NCBI GenBank assembly: GCA_003242275.1
Contig: QGUX01000013.1
Span: forward strand, 1 to 21,485
Reading direction: 5' to 3'
From: Pseudomonadota bacterium
GTDB lineage: Bacteria > Pseudomonadota > Gammaproteobacteria > Steroidobacterales > Steroidobacteraceae
Length of the DNA stretch: 21,485 nt
In this document: positions 1 through 7,147 of the stretch, piece after piece
Layout of the letters: every line of letters begins with the position of its first letter
Numbering within the stretch: the first letter of the stretch is position 1
Program-made: the position numbers and the translations under genes
The notes under the pieces: model-generated
Seen by the model: only the letters and a program-made list of their open reading frames with translations
What the model was told of the DNA's origin: nothing
The model's database searches: none

Positions 1-2
1 CG

Positions 3-518
3 CGGTGTGCTCGGCCCCTTGTGGGGTGGGTGTGCTACCCGTGGGGCCAGCGGGGGGGCGCGGCGGGGCTGCGGGGCCGGGTGCCGGCGCATCTCCCCGG
101 CGAGACCGTCATCGCCGGCATCGGCGCCACGCATTCCGAGCTGCCGGCGCGCGCCTCGCAGCTCGATCGCGTCGCCCGCGCCGCCGGCGTCGAGGTGTGG
201 CTGACGCTGTCGGCCGGTGCGCAGGCCGGTGTGATTGGCGATGCCGTGCGCGCCTTCGCCGCCTTCGGCACGCGCGCGCTGCTGCTGACGCGGCTGGACG
301 AGGCGGTGAGCCTCGGCGGCACGCTGTCGGCGCTGGCCACCACCGGCCTGCCGGTGGCCTACGTCTCCAGCGGCCAGCGCATTCCCGAGGACCTGGCGCC
401 GGCGCGGGCCCACCAGCTGGTGGCGCGCGCCGTGTACCTGGCGCGCAGTGCCGACACCTCGGTGGGAGAGGAACTGCTGGTGCGGCGTTTCGGCGGGGTG
501 GCGCATGCGCTGGGCTGA
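3..518 (+). CDS. flhF: FlhF, SRP-type GTPase for polar flagellum placement (3' part only)
   Basis: C-terminal part of FlhF, the SRP-family GTPase that marks the pole for flagellum assembly. The window starts inside the gene. The recognisable part begins near base 106. It includes LLLTRLDEAVSLGG (G4-like TK/RxDE region), then LPVAYVSSGQRIPEDL and an ARAHQLV tail, all hallmarks of the FlhF NG domain end. The stop at 516-518 overlaps flhG by 14 bases, the usual flhF-flhG coupling. Two oddities stand out. Bases 1-100 are extremely G-rich and match FlhF poorly in every frame. Where the family has a D-T-x-G (G3) motif, this reads V-I-A-G-I-G. Either the gene is diverged or the sequence is poor at this edge. 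Identity is firm from context; the first 35 codons are not. Confidence 0.85.
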   Translation, partial: RCARPLVGWVCYPWGQRGGAAGLRGRVPAHLPGETVIAGIGATHSELPARASQLDRVARAAGVEVWLTLSAGAQAGVIGDAVRAFAAFGTRALLLTRLDEAVSLGGTLSALATTGLPVAYVSSGQRIPEDLAPARAHQLVARAVYLARSADTSVGEELLVRRFGGVAHALG

Positions 519-1395
519 GGGTGGTTTCACGGCCGCGCAGACCGCCGGCATCCGCGCCGCGGTGCAGCCCGGTCCCGTGCAGGTGATCGCGGTCACCGGC
601 GGCAAGGGCGGCACGGGCAAGACCTGCGTGGCGGTGAACCTCGCCGCCGCGCTGGCCGCGCAGCACAAGCGCGTGCTGCTGCTGGACGGCGACCTGGGCC
701 TGGCCAATGCCGACGTGCAACTCGGCCTCACGCCGCGCTACACGCTCGAGCATGTGCTCGACGGACGCTGCACGCTGGAGGAGGCGGTCATGGACACGCC
801 GGCCGGATTCAGGCTGATCCCGGCGGCTTCCGGCGTGACGCGCCTGACCAGTCTCTCCACGGCCGAGCACCTGGGGCTGGTGCAGGCCTTCAGCCACCTG
901 TCGATGGGCCTGGACGTGCTGGTCGTCGATACGGCCGCCGGCATCGCCGACAGCGTGCGCCAGTTCTGCCAGGCCGCGCAGCACGTGCTGGTGGTGGTGA
1001 ACGACGAACCGGCCTCGCTCACCGACGCCTATGCGCTGATCAAGGTGCTGCACCGCTCGCATGGCGTGGGGCGATTCCACGTCCTCGCCAACCGCTCGGC
1101 GGTGCCGGGCGGCGGCGAGCAGCTGTTCCGCAAGCTGGAGCGCGTCACCGGACGTTTCCTCGACGTGGTGCTCGAGTATGCCGGCGAGATTCCCGAGGAC
1201 AACTTCGTGAAGAGCGCCATCCGCGGCCAGCGCTGCGTGGTGGGCGCCTATCCCTCCAGCGCGGCCGCGCGCGCCTTCGCGCGCCTGGCCGCGAGGACCG
1301 CCCGCTGGGCACCCACCGCGCCGCGCGGCAACCTCGAGTTCTTCATCGAGCGGCTGCTGCCGCGCACGCCGGTGCGACTGGAGCTCGCCCGATGA
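505..1395 (+). CDS. flhG: FlhG/FleN, MinD-like ATPase controlling flagellar number
   Basis: MinD/ParA-family ATPase that works with FlhF to limit flagellar number and, in pseudomonads, antagonises the activator FleQ. I chose the ATG at 505, giving 296 residues. An upstream in-frame ATG at 448 would add residues unlike the family. The deviant Walker A is at about residues 32-40 (GGKGGTGKT, where most members have V for the first T). It is followed by LLLDGDLGLANADV (family usually D-A-D) and LVVDTAAGI. Later segments EPASLTDAYALIK and LEFFIERLLP are typical of FleN. The short N-terminal segment AQTAGIR resembles the Q-A-x-x-L-R helix that stimulates FlhF, with the leading Asp replaced. It overlaps fliA by 4 bases (ATGA), so translation is probably coupled. 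Confidence 0.95.
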   Translation: MRWAEGGFTAAQTAGIRAAVQPGPVQVIAVTGGKGGTGKTCVAVNLAAALAAQHKRVLLLDGDLGLANADVQLGLTPRYTLEHVLDGRCTLEEAVMDTPAGFRLIPAASGVTRLTSLSTAEHLGLVQAFSHLSMGLDVLVVDTAAGIADSVRQFCQAAQHVLVVVNDEPASLTDAYALIKVLHRSHGVGRFHVLANRSAVPGGGEQLFRKLERVTGRFLDVVLEYAGEIPEDNFVKSAIRGQRCVVGAYPSSAAARAFARLAARTARWAPTAPRGNLEFFIERLLPRTPVRLELAR

Positions 1396-2111
1396 ACCAG
1401 GCCGGTGCCTACAGCACGGTGGCCGGACACCAGCGCGACAGCGACGCGCTGGTGACGCGCCACGCCGGGCTGGTCAAGCGCATCGCCTACCATCTCGCCG
1501 GGCGGTTGCCGCCCAGCGTGGACGTGAACGACCTGGTGCAGGCCGGCATGATCGGCCTGCTCGAGGCCGCCGCGCACTACAGCTCCGACCGGGGCGCGAG
1601 CTTCGAGACCTATGCCGGCATCCGCATCCGCGGCGCCATGATCGACGCGCTGAGGAGGCTCGACTGGGCGCCGCGCTCGGTGCACCGCAAGGCGCGCGAG
1701 GTCGCCGGCGCGATGCGTGCCGTCGAGGAGCGTGAGGGCCGCGAGGCGCAGGACGCCGAGGTGGCCGCTGAACTCGGCCTGCCGCTGGAGGAGTACCACC
1801 GCATCGTGCAGGACGCGGCCTTCTGCCAGGTCGCCAGCCTCGACGACGCGGCCGGCGCCGCCGACATCGCCGACCACGGGCAGGACCCGGGCCGCGAGGC
1901 CGAACAGGGAGAGCTGCGCACCGCCATGGCCACCGCCATTGCCGGCCTGCCCGAACGCGAGCGGCTGGTCATGTCCCTGTACTACGACGAGGAGCTGAAC
2001 CTGAAGGAGATCGGCGCCGTGCTCGGCGTCAGCGAATCGCGCGTCTGCCAGATCCACGGCCAGGCGCTGGCGCGGCTGCGCTCGCGCCTGCGCGAGTGGC
2101 GCACGGGTTGA
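1392..2111 (+). CDS. fliA: RNA polymerase sigma factor FliA (sigma-28)
   Basis: Flagellar sigma factor for late genes such as flagellin, stators and chemoreceptors. It has 239 residues, the usual length. Region 2 spans about residues 25-95, with DLVQAGMIGLLEAA, F-E-T-Y-A-G-I-R-I-R-G-A-M and the sigma-28 signature LRRLDWAPRSVHRKAREV. Region 3 follows, then region 4 at about 183-235, with LPERERLVMSLYY and the helix-turn-helix LNLKEIGAVLGVSESRVCQI. Translation is coupled to flhG by an ATGA overlap. In related bacteria cheY-cheZ-cheA-cheB come next; here motC follows after 13 bases. A sigma-28-like promoter before the chemoreceptor at 8499 is a likely local target. The anti-sigma factor FlgM is not in the window. 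Confidence 0.97.
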   Translation: MNQAGAYSTVAGHQRDSDALVTRHAGLVKRIAYHLAGRLPPSVDVNDLVQAGMIGLLEAAAHYSSDRGASFETYAGIRIRGAMIDALRRLDWAPRSVHRKAREVAGAMRAVEEREGREAQDAEVAAELGLPLEEYHRIVQDAAFCQVASLDDAAGAADIADHGQDPGREAEQGELRTAMATAIAGLPERERLVMSLYYDEELNLKEIGAVLGVSESRVCQIHGQALARLRSRLREWRTG

Positions 2112-2127
2112 GGAGAGAGTCGAAGTG
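2111..2127 (+). promoter_or_regulatory. Ribosome binding site and GTG start of motC
   Basis: The sequence AGGAGAG at 2111-2117 lies seven bases before the GTG at 2125. It overlaps the last base of the fliA stop codon. This strong Shine-Dalgarno sequence decides the GTG start. A TTG at 2128 is the only nearby alternative. Confidence 0.65.
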
Positions 2128-2859
2128 TTGAGCCTGATCGGAATGCTGCTGGCCCTGGTGGCGCTGCTGGTGGGCGCGGTGCTCAAGGGCGCGGGCCTGC
2201 ATGCGCTGCTGTCCTGGGCGGCGCTGATGATCGTGATCGTCGGTACCTTCGCCGCCATCATGGTGCAGACGCCGGGCAGGGTGATGCGGCACGCCTTCGC
2301 CATCCTGCCATGGGTTTTCCGCTCGCCCGTGCCGAACCGTCGCGCCATCATCGAGCGAATGGTCGAGTGGGCCAAGGTGGCGCGCCGCCAGGGCCTGCTG
2401 GGGCTCGAGCCCATGCTCCAGGACGAGAAGGACGACTTCATCCGCAAGGGCCTGCAGCTGGTGATCGACGGCAGCGAGCCGGAGGCCATCCGCAGCATCA
2501 TGGAGACCGAGCTGGCGAGCCGCGAGGCCGCCGACCTGCGCGCCGCGCGCGTGTTCGAGGGCATGGGCACCTACGCGCCGACGCTGGGCATCGTCGGCGC
2601 CGTGCTGGGCCTGATGTCGGTGATGCAGAACCTCACCGATCCCTCGAAGCTCGGCACCGGCATCGCCGCGGCCTTCACCGCCACCGTGTACGGCATCGCG
2701 CTGGCGAACCTGTTCCTGCTGCCCATGGCCAGCAAGCTGAAGACCGCCGCGCAGGCGTTGTCCCACGTGCGCGAAATGGTGATCGAGGGGATGATCGCCA
2801 TCGCACAGGGCGAGAACCCGCGCATCATCGACACGCGCCTGCAGAGCTACCTGCACTGA
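2125..2859 (+). CDS. motC: Flagellar motor stator protein MotC (MotA/PomA family)
   Basis: Inner-membrane stator subunit that pairs with the next gene product to pass ions and drive rotation. It has 244 residues starting from GTG. Hydrophobic helices fall at about residues 2-20, 28-47, 150-170 and 180-205. The cytoplasmic loop between the second and third helices carries ARRQGLLGLEPML, with the conserved basic and acidic residues (R88, E95) that contact FliG. The G-T-Y-A-P-T-L-G-I-V-G segment (P152) and LLPMASKLK (P200) match the conserved prolines of the MotA/TolQ/ExbB family. The gene follows fliA directly and is two bases from motD. The MotC rather than MotA name follows the Pseudomonas/Xanthomonas set located beside flhF-fliA. 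Proton or sodium use cannot be read from this. Confidence 0.93.
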   Translation: MLSLIGMLLALVALLVGAVLKGAGLHALLSWAALMIVIVGTFAAIMVQTPGRVMRHAFAILPWVFRSPVPNRRAIIERMVEWAKVARRQGLLGLEPMLQDEKDDFIRKGLQLVIDGSEPEAIRSIMETELASREAADLRAARVFEGMGTYAPTLGIVGAVLGLMSVMQNLTDPSKLGTGIAAAFTATVYGIALANLFLLPMASKLKTAAQALSHVREMVIEGMIAIAQGENPRIIDTRLQSYLH

Positions 2860-2861
2860 CC

Positions 2862-3626
2862 ATGGCGCGGCGGCGGAGGCACCACGAGGAGGGGGAGAAC
2901 CACGAGCGGTGGGCCATTCCCTATGGCGACCTGGTCACGCTGCTGCTGGCATTCTTCGTGGTGATGTACTCGATCTCGCAGGTCAACGAGGGCAAGTACC
3001 GCATCCTCTCCGACTCGCTCAACGCCGCCTTCCGCGGCGAGCCGACCACCTTCGAGCCGGTGCAGGTGGGACACCAGGCGGCCACCACGGTGGCCGCGCC
3101 GCTGGTGCAGCTGCCGCCGGACCTGCGCACCATGGCCATGCGCCAGATCGCGGCCGAACTCGCCGAGGCCATGCATCCGCTGATCATCCAGGGACTGGTC
3201 GACGTGGAGTACGGCAACGGCAAGGTGACCATCGCGATCCGCTCCGACATCCTGTTCGCGCTGGGTTCCGCCACGCCCTCGCCCGAGGCGCAGGAGGTGG
3301 CGCGCCTGCTGGGCCAGGTTCTGCGCAACTTTCCCGTCGACATCCGCGTCGAGGGCCATACTGACAATGTGCCGGTGGTGTCGGGCCGGTACAAGTCCAA
3401 CTGGGAACTGTCGGCTGCCCGTGCCGCCAGCGTGGTGCACCTGCTGATTTCCGGCGGCGTGGCCCCGGAAAGGCTGTACGCCGTCGCGTATGGCGAGCAT
3501 CGCCCGGTGTTGCCGAACGACACCGTCGACGGCCGCAACGCGAACCGACGCGTGGTGCTGGTGGTGGAGGCCGGCGAGGAGTCCGAGGCCGTCGCCGCGC
3601 AGCAGGCTTCCGACGGCGCCACGTGA
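2862..3626 (+). CDS. motD: Flagellar motor stator protein MotD (MotB/OmpA family)
   Basis: Peptidoglycan-anchored stator subunit, 254 residues. The ATG at 2862 lies two bases after the motC stop. An N-terminal basic stretch (A-R-R-R-R-H-H) is followed by WAIPYGDLVTLLLAFFVVMY. This single membrane helix has the ion-carrying aspartate at D23 (the MotB D32 equivalent). A periplasmic OmpA-like domain covers about residues 115-240, with VEGHTDNVPV, NWELSAARA, AYGEHRPV and NANRRVVLVV, the peptidoglycan-binding signature. The C-terminal 14 residues are Glu/Ala-rich and weakly conserved. A longer open frame from 2310 overlaps motC in another phase and is not the true start. A GC-rich hairpin follows the stop, so the flhF-motD operon may end here. 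Confidence 0.94.
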   Translation: MARRRRHHEEGENHERWAIPYGDLVTLLLAFFVVMYSISQVNEGKYRILSDSLNAAFRGEPTTFEPVQVGHQAATTVAAPLVQLPPDLRTMAMRQIAAELAEAMHPLIIQGLVDVEYGNGKVTIAIRSDILFALGSATPSPEAQEVARLLGQVLRNFPVDIRVEGHTDNVPVVSGRYKSNWELSAARAASVVHLLISGGVAPERLYAVAYGEHRPVLPNDTVDGRNANRRVVLVVEAGEESEAVAAQQASDGAT

Positions 3627-3637
3627 CACGGTTCACG

Positions 3638-3659
3638 CCGCGCGGATGACGCCGCGCGG
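3638..3659 (+). terminator. GC-rich hairpin after motD
   Basis: Two copies of CCGCGCGG, itself a palindrome, lie at 3638-3645 and 3652-3659 with six bases (ATGACG) between, so an 8-bp stem can form 12 bases after the motD stop. No T-run follows, so it is not a classical intrinsic terminator. It could be a Rho-assisted end or an mRNA-stabilising structure. A sigma-54-like promoter starts just downstream, which fits a transcription-unit boundary. Confidence 0.35.
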
Positions 3660-3670
3660 CGCGGGCCCGA

Positions 3671-3686
3671 TGGCATGCTTCCTGCT
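3671..3686 (+). promoter_or_regulatory. Sigma-54-like promoter upstream of the DUF2802 gene
   Basis: The sequence TGGCATG, four bases, then CTGCT matches the sigma-54 consensus TGGCACG-N4-TTGCW at all but two defined positions. The invariant GG (3672-3673) and GC (3684-3685) are exactly ten bases apart. Predicted transcription start is near 3697, giving a leader of about 47 bases before the ATG at 3744. FleQ-type control of flagellar genes by sigma-54 is known in relatives; use here is inferred. Confidence 0.5.
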
Positions 3687-3743
3687 CGGTCCAGGGCAGC
3701 GCCGGTTCGCCGGCACCCGCCATTTTTCGCGAAGGGCAGGACG

Positions 3744-4127
3744 ATGAGCATGCTGTTTGAACAGAATGAGTGGATCTTCTTCGCCGCGCGCGCCGCGATG
3801 CTCGCCGTCGCGCTGCTCGGTTTCGCGGTCGCGTTCGCAAGCTGGCAGCGCTCCGGTCGCCGCGACATGCAGCGCATGTTCGACGAGACGCGCAGCCTGC
3901 GCGAGCTGACGCAGCACCTGGCCGAGCAGGTGGCCTCGCTGCAGTCCCGCATCGAGGACAGCCGCGAGCTGGCCGCCGCCGCCGCGGCACCCGCGATGCG
4001 GGGCTACGATTTCGCCCTGCAGCTGGCCCAGCGCGGAGCGTCTCCAGAGGAAATTGTCAAGGCGAGTGGTGTGACGCGGCACGAAGCGCAATTGCTTGCG
4101 CAGCTGCACAATCCCTCCCGTCATTGA
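3744..4127 (+). CDS. DUF2802-family membrane-anchored protein of the flagellar locus
   Basis: Small protein of 127 residues. I chose the ATG at 3744, preceded by GAAGGGCAGG. An open frame from 3675 would add a non-conserved arginine-rich leader and lies inside the predicted promoter. One membrane helix spans about residues 9-32 (FFAARAAMLAVALLGFAVAF). A probable coiled coil runs over residues 38-78. The conserved C-terminal block is YDFALQLAQRGASPEEIVK followed by G-V-T-R-H-E-A-Q-L-L-A-Q-L-H, which looks like a small helix-turn-helix. That block is typical of DUF2802, encoded near cheW at the end of flagellar/chemotaxis clusters in Pseudomonas and Xanthomonas. Function is unknown. Here it lies between motD and an HDOD gene rather than after cheW. 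Confidence 0.8.
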   Translation: MSMLFEQNEWIFFAARAAMLAVALLGFAVAFASWQRSGRRDMQRMFDETRSLRELTQHLAEQVASLQSRIEDSRELAAAAAAPAMRGYDFALQLAQRGASPEEIVKASGVTRHEAQLLAQLHNPSRH

Positions 4128-4153
4128 CCGGACCCGGGGAGCCCTATCGGATC

Positions 4154-5038
4154 ATGCCCGCTGTCAGCAAGCAGAACCCCGCACCCCAAGCGGACTGGGA
4201 TGCCTTCACCTTCGTCCAGGCACTGGCAGCGGAAGCCTCATCCGGACGCATCGAGATTCCCGCATTCCCCGACGTGGCGATGCGCATCCGCCGCGTGCTT
4301 GCGGACGACAACTGCGACGCCGGCAAGGTGGCCAGGGTCGTCAGCGCCGAGCCCGCGCTGGCCGCGCGGCTGCTGCAGATGGCCAATTCCGCGGCCTTCA
4401 ACTCCGGCGGCGCAAGGGTCACCGAACTCAAGGGCGCCATCGCCCGCCTCGGGTTCTCCAACGTGCGCACCGCGTCGCTGGCCTATGCCATGCAGCAGCT
4501 GCGCAACGCGGAGGCGCTGGAGCCCATCCGCGAGCCGCTGAACGCGCTGTGGGAGCGCAGCGTGAAGGTGGCGGCGATGGCCTTCGTCGCGGCGCGCAGC
4601 TGGACGCGCCTGAGCCCTGACCACGCGCTGCTCGCCGGCCTGATGCACGCTGTCGGGCGGCTCTACATCATCACCCGTTCCGCCAACCATCCCGGCCTGT
4701 TCGCCGACGTGGCGGCGTACCAGCAGATCGTCAGCCGCTGGCAGGCGCCGATCGCGCGGCTGGTGCTGGAGAGCTGGGAGATGGCCCCGGACGTGGTCGA
4801 GGCGGTGGAGAAGTACGAGCATCCCGACCGCGAACCGGACGCGGCGCCCGACCTCACCGACGTGCTGTCGGTGGCCTACGTGCTCGCATCGTTCTCCTCC
4901 GATCCCGAGGCGCTGGAGGCGCAGCTGGCGGAAACCAGCGCCAGCCGCCGGCTGGGCCTGTCGGCCGAGACCGTCCACCGGGTGATGCAGGAGTCGGCCG
5001 CGGAGCTCGCCAGCCTGCACAGCGCGCTGGGCGGCTGA
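4154..5038 (+). CDS. HDOD-domain signalling protein
   Basis: Protein of 294 residues with an HDOD domain over about residues 30-225. Visible blocks are IEIPAFPDVAMRIRRVL, VVSAEPALAARLLQMANSAAF, ELKGAIARLGFSNVRTASLA and LLAGLMHAVGRLYI. The HD-phosphohydrolase pattern L-x-H-D-x-G is replaced by L-M-H-A-V-G (residues 163-168), so hydrolysis of a phosphodiester is unlikely; HDOD proteins act as signalling adaptors. No partner domain (GGDEF, EAL, receiver) is attached. The ATG at 4154 was preferred because the frame upstream overlaps the DUF2802 gene in another phase. The 26-base gap suggests co-transcription with DUF2802. Proposed link to motility or c-di-GMP control rests only on location. Confidence 0.85.
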   Translation: MPAVSKQNPAPQADWDAFTFVQALAAEASSGRIEIPAFPDVAMRIRRVLADDNCDAGKVARVVSAEPALAARLLQMANSAAFNSGGARVTELKGAIARLGFSNVRTASLAYAMQQLRNAEALEPIREPLNALWERSVKVAAMAFVAARSWTRLSPDHALLAGLMHAVGRLYIITRSANHPGLFADVAAYQQIVSRWQAPIARLVLESWEMAPDVVEAVEKYEHPDREPDAAPDLTDVLSVAYVLASFSSDPEALEAQLAETSASRRLGLSAETVHRVMQESAAELASLHSALGG

Positions 5039-5081
5039 TCGACGCTTCGCCGGCCACGGCGCCGGGATTCCGGCGCCGTCG

Positions 5082-5097
5082 TGTGACCTGCATCACG
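5082..5097. promoter_or_regulatory. CRP/Vfr/Clp-like binding site before fliG
   Basis: TGTGA, six bases (CCTGCA), then TCACG matches nine of ten defined positions of the CRP-family consensus TGTGA-N6-TCACA. It lies 11 bases upstream of the predicted sigma-54 -24 element, in the 97-base gap between the HDOD stop and fliG. CRP-family regulators control flagellar genes in relatives; binding here is a prediction. Confidence 0.4.
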
Positions 5098-5107
5098 CCC
5101 CCGGTCC

Positions 5108-5123
5108 CGGCATGGTGTTTGCA
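5108..5123 (+). promoter_or_regulatory. Sigma-54-like promoter for fliG-fliM-fliN
   Basis: CGGCATG, four bases, then TTGCA differs from the consensus TGGCACG-N4-TTGCW at only two positions. GG at 5109-5110 and GC at 5121-5122 are ten bases apart, as required. The expected transcription start is near 5134. That is downstream of two candidate fliG start codons (5112, 5127) and just before a third (5136), which bears on the start choice. The same GGCATG -24 element occurs before DUF2802. Confidence 0.5.
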
Positions 5124-5135
5124 TTGATGGCAGTG

Positions 5136-6140
5136 ATGGCAACGGAAATCCAACCCTCCCGGGACATCCAGTCCACCCGCAGCGCCGCGGTGCTGCTGCT
5201 GGCGCTGGGCGAGAACGAGGCGGCCACGGTGCTCAGGCACCTGGACGCCAAGGTCGTGCAGCGCCTGGGCGCCGCGATGGCGCAGCTCAAGAGTGCCTCG
5301 CGCGAGGAAGTCAGCGAGGTCGTCGGCGGATTCGTGGCCACGATGGAAGCGCAGGCCGACATCAAGGTCGGCTCCGACGATTACATTCGCAAGGTGCTCA
5401 CGCAGGCGCTCGGCGACGAGCGCGCCAGCGGCATCATCGACCGCATCCAGATGGGCCGGCGTTCCAAGGGCCTGGACGTGCTGAAGTGGATGGAGCCGCG
5501 CGCCATCGCCGAGATCATCCGCCTCGAGCACCCGCAGATCCTCGCCATCGTGATCTCCTACCTCGACCCGGACCTCGCCGCCAAGGTGCTGGCCGAGCTG
5601 CCGAAGGACGTGCAGACCGAGGTGATCATGCGCATCGCGCAGCTCGACGGCGTGCAGCCCACTGCCCTCGGCAAGCTCGACGAGATGATCGAGAAGCAGA
5701 TCGCCGGCAAGGGCAGCAGCGCCTCGGCCAACCTCGGCGGCCCGAAGACCGCCGCCAGCATCCTGAACTTCATGCCTGCGGCCATGCTCGAGGACCTGCG
5801 GCAGGCCGACGAGGCGCTGGCCACGCGCCTGCAGGACCTGATGTTCACCTTCGAGGACATGATCAAGATCGACGACAAGGGCATCCAGGCCGTGCTGCGA
5901 GAGATCGACTCGGCGAAGCTGGTGCTGGCCCTGAAGGGCGCCGACGCGGCGCTGATGGACAAGTTCCTGAAGAACATGTCCAGCCGCGCGGCCGAGATGA
6001 TCAGGGACGACATGGAGGCGCGCGGACCCGTGCGCCTGTCCGAGGTCGAGGAAGCGCAGCGCGAGATCCTCGCCACCACGCGGCGGCTGGCCGAATCCGG
6101 CGCGGTGGTCCTCAATGCCGGCAATGAGCAGTACGTATGA
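5136..6140 (+). CDS. fliG: Flagellar motor switch protein FliG
   Basis: Rotor protein that links the MS ring to the C-ring and receives torque from the stator. From the ATG at 5136 it has 334 residues, close to the 331 of E. coli. In-frame ATGs at 5127 and 5112 would give 337 or 342. I prefer 5136 because a sigma-54-like promoter overlaps the others, though no start has a clear Shine-Dalgarno sequence. The N-terminal FliF-binding domain starts with RSAAVLLLALGE. The middle domain carries EHPQILAIVISYL, the FliM-contact EHPQ motif. The C-terminal torque domain carries FTFEDMIKIDDKGIQ, LREIDSAKLVLALKG and NMSSRAAEMIRDD, with the charged residues expected at the stator interface. The gene is not next to fliF as it usually is; HDOD precedes it and fliM overlaps it by 4 bases. 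Confidence 0.96.
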   Translation: MATEIQPSRDIQSTRSAAVLLLALGENEAATVLRHLDAKVVQRLGAAMAQLKSASREEVSEVVGGFVATMEAQADIKVGSDDYIRKVLTQALGDERASGIIDRIQMGRRSKGLDVLKWMEPRAIAEIIRLEHPQILAIVISYLDPDLAAKVLAELPKDVQTEVIMRIAQLDGVQPTALGKLDEMIEKQIAGKGSSASANLGGPKTAASILNFMPAAMLEDLRQADEALATRLQDLMFTFEDMIKIDDKGIQAVLREIDSAKLVLALKGADAALMDKFLKNMSSRAAEMIRDDMEARGPVRLSEVEEAQREILATTRRLAESGAVVLNAGNEQYV

Positions 6141-7147
6141 GCGGCGAGATCCTCGACCAGGAAGAAATCGACGCCCTCGTCAACGGCCTGCAGGCCGGCA
6201 CGGTCGACGTCGACCCGCGGCCCGCCGACGATGCGCGCCAGGCGCGCACCTACGACTTCACCGCGCAGACCCGCATCGTGCGCGGGCGCATGCCCACGCT
6301 GGAGATGATCAACGAGCGCATGGCGCGCGCGCTGCGCATGTCCCTGTTCAACATGCTGCGCCGCTCGCCCGAGATCTCCGTGCAGGGCGTCTCCACGCTC
6401 ACCTACGCGGAGTACGTGGCCTCGCTGGCCATTCCCACCAGCCTCAACCTGATCCGCTTCCAGCCGCTGTCGGGCACGGGACTGATGATCTTCGAGGCCA
6501 AGCTGGTGTTCGCCGTCATCGACGTGTTCTTCGGCGGCAACGGCCGGTACGCCAAGATCGAGGGGCGCGATTTCACGCCCACCGAGAACCACATCATCAC
6601 CCTGCTGATGGAGCAGGCCTTCACCGCCGCCCAGGAGGCATGGGCCGCGGTGCTGCCCGCGCGCATCGAGTTCATCAGCCGCGAGGTCAACCCGAACTTC
6701 GCCAATATCGTCTCCCCGACCGATGTGGTGGTGGTCAGCCGCCTGCGCGTGGAGTTCGAGGGGCGGGGCGGGGAGATCCACCTGACGCTGCCGTACTCCA
6801 TGCTCGAGCCGCTGCGCGACACGCTGCGCGCCGGCATGCAGACCGACCGTGCCGACCGCGAGGAGCGCTGGTCGCAGCTGCTGCGCAACGAGCTGGAGGA
6901 GTCGGAGGTCGAGCTGGTCGCGCGCCTGGGTGCCGCCAACACCACGCTTGCGAAGCTGATCGACATGCGCCCGGGTGACGTGATCCCGATCGAGTTCGAC
7001 GGCCAGGTGACCGTGCTCGCCGACGGCATCCCGCTGTTCTGGGGCGAGCTCGGGCAGCAGCGTGGCTGCAAGGTGGTGCGCGTGCGGCAGATGAACGCCA
7101 GGAAGACCGGCAATGCGCTCGACGCCTTCGTGAGGAAATCCGCATGA
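6137..7147 (+). CDS. fliM: Flagellar motor switch protein FliM
   Basis: C-ring protein that binds phosphorylated CheY and passes the switch signal to FliG. It has 336 residues. The CheY-binding peptide is at the N-terminus (ILDQEEIDALV, residues 5-15), followed by a flexible linker to about 37. The CheC-like middle domain begins at YDF and contains the FliG-contact loop F-F-G-G-N-G-R (131-137), with FTPTENHIITLLME further on. A SpoA domain at about residues 255-330 carries LIDMRPGDVIPIEFDGQVTV. ATGA overlaps on both sides join it to fliG and fliN, so the three switch genes are very likely one transcript with coupled translation. All functional segments look intact. Confidence 0.97.
   Translation: MSGEILDQEEIDALVNGLQAGTVDVDPRPADDARQARTYDFTAQTRIVRGRMPTLEMINERMARALRMSLFNMLRRSPEISVQGVSTLTYAEYVASLAIPTSLNLIRFQPLSGTGLMIFEAKLVFAVIDVFFGGNGRYAKIEGRDFTPTENHIITLLMEQAFTAAQEAWAAVLPARIEFISREVNPNFANIVSPTDVVVVSRLRVEFEGRGGEIHLTLPYSMLEPLRDTLRAGMQTDRADREERWSQLLRNELEESEVELVARLGAANTTLAKLIDMRPGDVIPIEFDGQVTVLADGIPLFWGELGQQRGCKVVRVRQMNARKTGNALDAFVRKSA

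Noticed and set aside
2310..2861. Upstream start of motD overlapping motC
   Set aside because: It is out of frame with the clear motC gene, and the MotB-like N-terminus begins at 2862.
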